DNA from: SAR92 clade bacterium
GTDB lineage: Bacteria > Pseudomonadota > Gammaproteobacteria > Pseudomonadales > Porticoccaceae
Direction of reading: 5' to 3'
NCBI GenBank assembly: GCA_018607545.1
Contig: JABBBF010000195.1
Location: 1-11,114, forward strand
Length of the DNA stretch: 11,114 bases
The notes under the pieces were generated by a model. The model did no database searches. It worked only from the letters and a program-made list of their open reading frames with translations, and had not been told where the DNA came from. The position numbers and the translations under genes are program-made. Shown here piece after piece: positions 6,992-11,114 of this stretch. Positions within the stretch are counted from its first letter, which is position 1. Each line of letters begins with the position of its first letter.

Positions 6992-7996
6992 CTAAGCGTT
7001 TCTAGTAAGTCCTTCTTTTAAACCGTCGTACTCGGCGCTGTGCAGGCGCGGGCCATATTGGCCGACCACAGCACTGGCTGCACGGTTGGCAAAGACTGCC
7101 GCCGACAGGCTGCTGTAACCCTGGGTTAACCCGTAGAGATAGGCGCCGGCAAACATATCGCCCGCACCGTTGGTGTCAACCGCGGTAATCGGCTGTGCAG
7201 GCGCAGATAGGTATTGATTGCCATCAAAGACCATAGAGCCATTGCTGCCGCGAGTGACGACAAACTGTTTGGCGGTGTTCTGCAAATGCTCCAATGCCTG
7301 ATCAATATTGTCGGTTTCACACCAGTTGAGCGCTTCCTGTTCATTGCAAAACAGAAGATCAATTCCCGAACCTGCAATCTCCTGTAGGCCGGCGCGGAAA
7401 AATTCAACAATACCCGGGTCAGAAAGACTTAAGGCAATTTTGGTTCCGGCCTGTCGCGCTATCTCAACCGCTTCTATAGCCGCCTGTTTAGCACTCTCAC
7501 CAGTGACCAAATAGCCTTCTATATAAAGGTATTCAGAATCTGCGATAGCGTCTGCGTCGAGATCAGCAGATGAGAGTTCAGTGCTGGTGCCAAGAAATGT
7601 ATTCATGGTGCGCTCGGCATCGTCAGTAATCATCACCAGGCATTTGCCGGTAATCCCCTTAGATATTTGCGCATGGGCATTGTGATCGACGCCGTTGTCG
7701 GCAAGATCCTGCATATAGAAATGACCGTTGTCATCATCGGCAACTTTACAGGAAAAGAAACTTTTACCGCCGAACTGGCTGAGAGAGATAACCGTATTGG
7801 CCGCAGAACCACCGCAGGCAAGCTTCGACATCACCATATGGTCGGCAAGGTTATCCAGCAAAAAATGCTGGCGCTCCTCATCCACCAATGTCATTAAACC
7901 TTTCTCAATACCCAGATCGTTAAGGTTGTTATCTGTGACTTCAATTTCGGTATCGACCAATGCATTACCAAGACCATAGACATGGTACTTTTTCAT
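6992..7996 (-). CDS. Adenosine kinase (PfkB family sugar/nucleoside kinase)
   Basis: A 334-residue cytoplasmic kinase of the PfkB (ribokinase) family, closest by eye to bacterial adenosine kinases, which convert adenosine and ATP to AMP and ADP in purine salvage. Visible motifs are NALVDTE (11-17), GGSAANT (62-68) of the substrate-lid region, an N-x-x-E element (Asn218-Glu221), and the C-terminal signature DTNGAGD (274-280) with catalytic Asp280. The exact substrate within the family (adenosine, inosine/guanosine, another sugar) cannot be proved from sequence. The ATG at 7996 has GGAG 5 bases upstream. The gene starts 14 bases after the rpiA stop, so the two are a probable operon. It converges with the GGDEF/EAL gene across 23 bases, with no strong terminator seen. 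Confidence 0.88.
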   Translation of the reverse strand: MKKYHVYGLGNALVDTEIEVTDNNLNDLGIEKGLMTLVDEERQHFLLDNLADHMVMSKLACGGSAANTVISLSQFGGKSFFSCKVADDDNGHFYMQDLADNGVDHNAHAQISKGITGKCLVMITDDAERTMNTFLGTSTELSSADLDADAIADSEYLYIEGYLVTGESAKQAAIEAVEIARQAGTKIALSLSDPGIVEFFRAGLQEIAGSGIDLLFCNEQEALNWCETDNIDQALEHLQNTAKQFVVTRGSNGSMVFDGNQYLSAPAQPITAVDTNGAGDMFAGAYLYGLTQGYSSLSAAVFANRAASAVVGQYGPRLHSAEYDGLKEGLTRNA

Positions 7997-8010
7997 AATT
8001 GCTCCGTGCT

Positions 8011-8691
8011 TTAGATTTTGGCGCGATGGGTAACAATACCCTGCTGAGTTGCGAGGAATAATATATCGGCAGGCTTGCAGGCGAAGAAGCCATTGGTAAC
8101 CACACCGGTAATCTGGTTAATTTTTTCTTCCAAGTCTGTGGCGGAACCAACCGGGTAGAGATGGTGTACATCGAGGATCTGGTTGCCGTTATCGGTGATC
8201 ACATTTTCACGCCACACCGGATCGCCGCCCAGCTTAACCAGCTCGCGAGCAACATGACTTCGGGCCATGGGAATAACTTCAACCGGCAGCGGGAAAGTGC
8301 CCAGATAATCGACCCACTTACTTTCATCTGCGATACAGACAAACTCACTGGCAACCGCGGTAACAATTTTCTCTCGAGTCAGCGCGGCACCGCCGCCCTT
8401 GATCAGTTCGAGACGAGGATTGGCTTCGTCAGCACCATCGATATAGATGGCAAGTTCCGGCGCAGAATTTAATTCAATAACATCGATGCCGTGACCGCGA
8501 AGGCGTTCGGCAGAGGCTTCAGAGCTGGCAACCGCCGCCTGAAATTTATGTTTGTGCTCTGCGATTAAATCAATAAAAAAGTTAGCCGTTGATCCCGTGC
8601 CAATACCGACAATACTGTCGCTATTAATCTTGGTTAATGTGTATTCAACAGCTGCTGCTGCTACCGCATGTTTAAGTTGATCCTGATCCAC
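8011..8691 (-). CDS. rpiA: Ribose-5-phosphate isomerase A
   Basis: A 226-residue cytoplasmic enzyme interconverting ribose-5-phosphate and ribulose-5-phosphate in the non-oxidative pentose phosphate pathway. The length is close to E. coli RpiA. The phosphate-binding GTGSTA (31-36), DGADE (85-89) and [11 protein letters not shown] (98-108) motifs are all present, including the active-site Asp85, Asp88, Lys98 and Glu107. The start codon is GTG at 8691, chosen because it gives the expected N-terminus ([11 protein letters not shown]) and has GAGG 6 bases upstream (plus 8698-8701). It leads a probable two-gene operon with the adenosine kinase gene and is divergent from ilvA. In E. coli rpiA also lies near fau and ssrS, consistent with an old neighbourhood. 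Confidence 0.97.
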   Translation of the reverse strand: MDQDQLKHAVAAAAVEYTLTKINSDSIVGIGTGSTANFFIDLIAEHKHKFQAAVASSEASAERLRGHGIDVIELNSAPELAIYIDGADEANPRLELIKGGGAALTREKIVTAVASEFVCIADESKWVDYLGTFPLPVEVIPMARSHVARELVKLGGDPVWRENVITDNGNQILDVHHLYPVGSATDLEEKINQITGVVTNGFFACKPADILFLATQQGIVTHRAKI

Positions 8692-8729
8692 CCTTTGCCT
8701 CGCTAATTATCCGCCATCAGAAGAGAGCG

Positions 8730-8735
8730 ATTATA
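8730..8735 (-). promoter_or_regulatory. Candidate -10 box for the rpiA-adenosine kinase operon
   Basis: A perfect TATAAT on the minus strand lies 38 bases before the rpiA GTG, giving a leader of about 30 bases. The best -35 at 16-18 bases spacing (CTGTTT/TGTTTT) is poor. It is the only strong -10 in the 174-base divergent gap on this strand. Confidence 0.45.
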
Positions 8736-8854
8736 CGGTGATAGCAGGAATAAAACAGATTCATTGCTTTGAGGGTGGCGTAAATTGTTTTATCAACATA
8801 CCATTGCCCTTAAGAAAATATTGTTAAGTACTCTGGAAACGGAACCTTTATGTT

Positions 8855-8859
8855 AAGGA
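8855..8859 (+). promoter_or_regulatory. Ribosome-binding site of ilvA within a small potential hairpin
   Basis: AAGGA lies 6 bases before the ilvA ATG and fixes the start. The upstream CCTT (8845-8848) can pair with AAGG (8855-8858) across a 6-base loop, so the site could be partly hidden in a 4-bp stem. The stem is short and may be chance. No leader peptide or attenuator is visible. Confidence 0.5.
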
Positions 8860-8865
8860 ATATCC

Positions 8866-10380
8866 ATGCCGACTAAGTATGTGAAAAAAATTCTCGACGC
8901 GCGTATCTACGATCTGGTGGTAGAGACACCGATCGACCCAGCGCCTTTGCTCTCTCAGCGACTGAATAACCAGGTGCTGTTAAAGCGCGAAGATCTGCAG
9001 CCGGTGTTCTCGTTTAAGTTGCGCGGCGCCTACAACAAACTGCGACAGCTTTCGGACCAGCAGCGCGCCAATGGCGTGATTGCAGCGTCCGCGGGAAACC
9101 ACGCTCAGGGTCTGGCGCTGGCGGCAAAAAAGATGGGGATAAAAGCGACCATTGTTATGCCCAAGACAACACCGCAAATTAAAGTTGATGCGGTGCGTTC
9201 GCGCGGGGCAAAGGTTGTGCTGGTGGGTGATAACTACGACGCGGCATCTGCTCATGCTAACAAACTGGTTGAAGAGAAAGGCCTGGTTTATATCCATCCT
9301 TTTGATGATCCAGATGTTATTGCTGGTCAGGGCACCATCGGTGTAGAAATCCTGCGCCAGCTGTCTGGCGATCTCGATGCTGTGTTTATCGCCGTGGGCG
9401 GGGGTGGACTCTGTGCCGGCGTTGCAGCCTATATAAAGTATGTACGCCCCGACGTAAAAATTATCGCTGTTGAAGCTGATGATAGCGCCTGCTTGGATGC
9501 CGCTTTAAAAGCCGGCCGCAGAGTGCGCTTAAAAGAAGTGGGTATTTTTGCCGACGGCACAGCGGTGGCGCAGATTGGTAAAGAGACCTTTAGACTTTTA
9601 AAAGAATTGGTCGATGAGGTTATCACCGTCAGCACCGATGAAATCTGTGCAGCGATTAAAGATGTCTACAACGATACCCGCGCGATCTGTGAGCCATCCG
9701 GTGCTATGGGTCTTGCCGGTCTGAAAAAATATGTCGACCAGAAGGGTGTTGAAGGGCAGACCTTGCTGGCTATTCAATGTGGCGCCAATATAGATTTTGA
9801 TCGTCTGCGTTATATCTCTGAGCGCACCGAAATTGGTGAGAAGCGCGAAGCGGTATTAGCGGTAACCATCGATGAGAAACCCGGTAGCTTTAAGTCGTTC
9901 TGTACGGCCATGCAAAAGCGCAATATCTCGGAATTCAATTATCGCTTTAGCGATGAGAAGCGAGCGCATATTTTTGTCGGTGCTCAGGTAACCGGCGATG
10001 AAGATCGTCATCAGTTGGTCGAGGATCTGCGCAGCAAGGGCTATCAGGTATCGGATATGACCGAGAATGAAGTGGCCAAATTGCATATCCGCCATATGGT
10101 CGGTGGTCGTTCGCCGCAGGTGGGTGAAGAGCAGGTGTTTAGGTTTGAATTTCCCGAACGCCCCGGTGCGCTGTTGAATTTCTTAAACCAGTTGGGCAGT
10201 GAATTTAATATTTCGATGTTCCACTACCGCAATCACGGTTCGGCTTTTGGTCGGGTACTGGTCGGTGTTCAGGCGACGAAAAAGGATATTAAAAAGCTTT
10301 CGGGCTTTCTCGATAAGCTCGGTTATCACTACGTCAACGAGACTGATAATGAAGCCTACCAATTTTTTCTTGGCTCTTAA
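8866..10380 (+). CDS. ilvA: Threonine ammonia-lyase, biosynthetic
   Basis: This 504-residue PLP enzyme deaminates threonine to 2-oxobutanoate, the first committed step to isoleucine. The length matches the biosynthetic form rather than the short catabolic TdcB type. The N-terminal catalytic domain (about 1-320) has the PLP-binding lysine Lys51 in FSFKLRGAYNK, the SAGNHAQG loop (75-82) and a glycine-rich phosphate loop (VGGGGLCAG, near 186-194). The C-terminal part (about 325-500) contains two ACT-like regulatory units, each beginning with a recognisable E-x-P-G element (DEKPGSF, PERPGALLNF), where isoleucine inhibition and valine activation are known to act in this family. The gene is divergent from rpiA and converges with fau, whose stop lies 20 bases beyond the ilvA stop. 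Its promoter is not clear; a weak TTGAGG-16-TATCAA pair lies in the upstream gap. Confidence 0.97.
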   Translation: MPTKYVKKILDARIYDLVVETPIDPAPLLSQRLNNQVLLKREDLQPVFSFKLRGAYNKLRQLSDQQRANGVIAASAGNHAQGLALAAKKMGIKATIVMPKTTPQIKVDAVRSRGAKVVLVGDNYDAASAHANKLVEEKGLVYIHPFDDPDVIAGQGTIGVEILRQLSGDLDAVFIAVGGGGLCAGVAAYIKYVRPDVKIIAVEADDSACLDAALKAGRRVRLKEVGIFADGTAVAQIGKETFRLLKELVDEVITVSTDEICAAIKDVYNDTRAICEPSGAMGLAGLKKYVDQKGVEGQTLLAIQCGANIDFDRLRYISERTEIGEKREAVLAVTIDEKPGSFKSFCTAMQKRNISEFNYRFSDEKRAHIFVGAQVTGDEDRHQLVEDLRSKGYQVSDMTENEVAKLHIRHMVGGRSPQVGEEQVFRFEFPERPGALLNFLNQLGSEFNISMFHYRNHGSAFGRVLVGVQATKKDIKKLSGFLDKLGYHYVNETDNEAYQFFLGS

Positions 10381-10400
10381 GTAGTCAGTTGGTATAAAGA

Positions 10401-10979
10401 TTAAGCGTTAATAATCTCGCGCTCAGTGATTATTTGATCGAGGGGAATATCCCAGCTCTGCTGTGAAATGCTCTCGACTTCCTGACAGCTGTGGGCCAGT
10501 CCAATCAGGGTTGGCCTGCGCGGTTGGTTGGCGCAAGCGGCCAGCGTTCGGTCATAAAATCCACCCCCCATACCAATTCTGCTACCGCTGCGATCAAATG
10601 CCACCAGTGGCAGAAGTATAAAGTCCAGAGTCCAGATTGGCGCAACCTGAGTCGAGTTGAACTGCGGTTCTAAAATACCAAAACGGTTGGCTTTAAGATG
10701 ATCGCCCTCGCGGTACTCACCAAAGTAGAGACGATTAAATTGCAGTGGATGGATAATTGGCAGATAGCAGGCTTTGTTAGCGCTGAGCGCGATACCCATT
10801 AACAGCGAAGGATCAATTTCACCATCGTTGGCCAGATAGATGCCGATGCGTTTTGCGCGAAGGAAAAAGCCTTCTTGAGCGATAAGGGTGGCCAGGTTGT
10901 GGGCCGCAGTCTGCTGTTGGACCGGGGTTAATGCTCGGCGCTTGGTTCGAATAGTTTTGCGTGTCTCACCAGTATTCAT
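10401..10979 (-). CDS. fau: 5-formyltetrahydrofolate cyclo-ligase
   Basis: A 192-residue cytoplasmic enzyme (also called ygfA) that uses ATP to convert 5-formyltetrahydrofolate to 5,10-methenyltetrahydrofolate, returning this stored folate to one-carbon metabolism. The N-terminal basic segment (RKTIRTKRRALTP) matches the start of the family, and the ATP/Mg loop GMGGGFYDRT (136-145) is intact, with LLPLVAFDRSGSRIG just before it. I chose the ATG at 10979. The frame stays open to 11084, but that extension would run into the 6S RNA gene and has no family counterpart. No strong Shine-Dalgarno lies before 10979. The gene follows the 6S RNA gene on the same strand, the ssrS-fau order conserved in gammaproteobacteria, so it is probably transcribed as the 3' part of the 6S precursor. 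Confidence 0.95.
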   Translation of the reverse strand: MNTGETRKTIRTKRRALTPVQQQTAAHNLATLIAQEGFFLRAKRIGIYLANDGEIDPSLLMGIALSANKACYLPIIHPLQFNRLYFGEYREGDHLKANRFGILEPQFNSTQVAPIWTLDFILLPLVAFDRSGSRIGMGGGFYDRTLAACANQPRRPTLIGLAHSCQEVESISQQSWDIPLDQIITEREIINA

Positions 10980-11007
10980 TGGCAGGTAACCGCTATTTAT
11001 CAGATTG

Positions 11008-11068
11008 CTTTCTTTAAAAATCTTTCTATTAAAACCACTTTCTTTTAAATCCCTTTCTTTTAAACCCC
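11008..11068. repeat. Four-unit AT-rich tandem repeat between 6S RNA and fau
   Basis: On the plus strand, imperfect copies of CTTTCTTTTAAA begin at 11008, 11022, 11038 and 11053, spaced 14, 16 and 15 bases apart. On the transcribed minus strand each reads as TTTAAAAGAAAG or a close variant. The array fills most of the spacer between the presumed 6S 3' end and the fau start. Confidence 0.75.
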
Positions 11069-11114
11069 AAGGTGCCGCTGTCAACGTGGCCTCGAACCGA
11101 AGAGTTCAAGGTGG
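11062..11114 (-). ncRNA. ssrS: 6S RNA, 3' portion (cut by window edge)
   Basis: 6S RNA binds the sigma-70 RNA polymerase holoenzyme and mimics an open promoter, damping transcription in stationary phase. The minus strand here carries the typical 3' arm of the gammaproteobacterial RNA: a CACCUUGAAC...GUUCGAGG hairpin (8 pairs, loop UCUUCG, plus 11090-11111), then GACAGCGGCACCUUGGGG, resembling the E. coli 3' arm (CACCUUGAAC, a hairpin, then a GCGGC element and the closing-stem strand). The terminal CACCUUGGGG should pair with the 5' end outside the window. Its position directly upstream of fau is the conserved one. The exact 3' end is estimated. Confidence 0.88.

Noticed and set aside
6980..7001. 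Possible hairpin (AAGTGCTT/AAGCGTTT) in the gap between the GGDEF/EAL and adenosine kinase genes as a terminator
   Set aside because: It relies on two G-U pairs, works on one strand only, overlaps the kinase stop codon and has only three U residues after it.
7667..7979. Plus-strand frames opposite the adenosine kinase N-terminus
   Set aside because: Antisense shadows of a well-supported kinase gene with no supporting start signals.
10980..11084. N-terminal extension of the cyclo-ligase frame to an ATG at 11084
   Set aside because: It overlaps the 6S RNA gene and translates the short AT-rich repeats (KERDLKES-type sequence); the known family begins near RKTIRTKRRALTP, matching the ATG at 10979.

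Overview
This window is a compact stretch of chromosome from a gammaproteobacterium, most likely a marine, Pseudomonas/Cellvibrio/SAR92-type lineage. That placement is inferred from gene content and order: a dsbD-aroQ-accB arrangement resembling that of pseudomonads, a 6S RNA gene directly upstream of the 5-formyltetrahydrofolate cyclo-ligase gene, and a long PAS-GGDEF-EAL protein. No mobile element, CRISPR array, tRNA or phage gene was found. Nearly everything is coding, and the genes have similar composition.

Left block (1-2544, minus strand): the first codons of accB (biotin carboxyl carrier protein) at the very edge, aroQ (type II 3-dehydroquinase) directly upstream of it in the same operon, a 318-base repeat- and hairpin-rich AT-rich gap with a possible terminator, then dsbD (membrane thiol:disulfide interchange protein). 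The dsbD start region is covered by a 16-bp tandem repeat.

Central block (2745-6968, plus strand), divergent from dsbD: a periplasmic PCu(A)C-type copper chaperone with an intact copper motif and an unusual His-rich tail; a membrane-anchored DUF2333 protein whose start overlaps the chaperone stop by 4 bases; and a three-PAS GGDEF/EAL protein that looks like a c-di-GMP phosphodiesterase with a degenerate cyclase domain. DsbD and PCu(A)C have a plausible functional link, because copper delivery to periplasmic or oxidase sites depends on reduced thiols. Whether the c-di-GMP enzyme belongs to the same transcript is uncertain.

Right block (6992-11114): rpiA followed by a PfkB-family adenosine kinase (minus strand, 14-base gap, probable operon) joins ribose phosphate and nucleoside metabolism. 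The plus-strand ilvA (biosynthetic threonine deaminase with two C-terminal regulatory domains) diverges from rpiA. It converges with the minus-strand fau/ygfA gene, which lies downstream of the 3' part of a 6S RNA gene cut by the window edge. A short four-unit AT-rich tandem repeat fills the 6S-fau spacer.

Overall this is core housekeeping DNA. I see no strong evidence of a wholly new system. The points most worth a second look are the His-rich copper chaperone coupled to an uncharacterised DUF2333 protein, the degenerate GNDEF domain fused to an intact EAL domain, and two short tandem repeats placed at expression-control positions.
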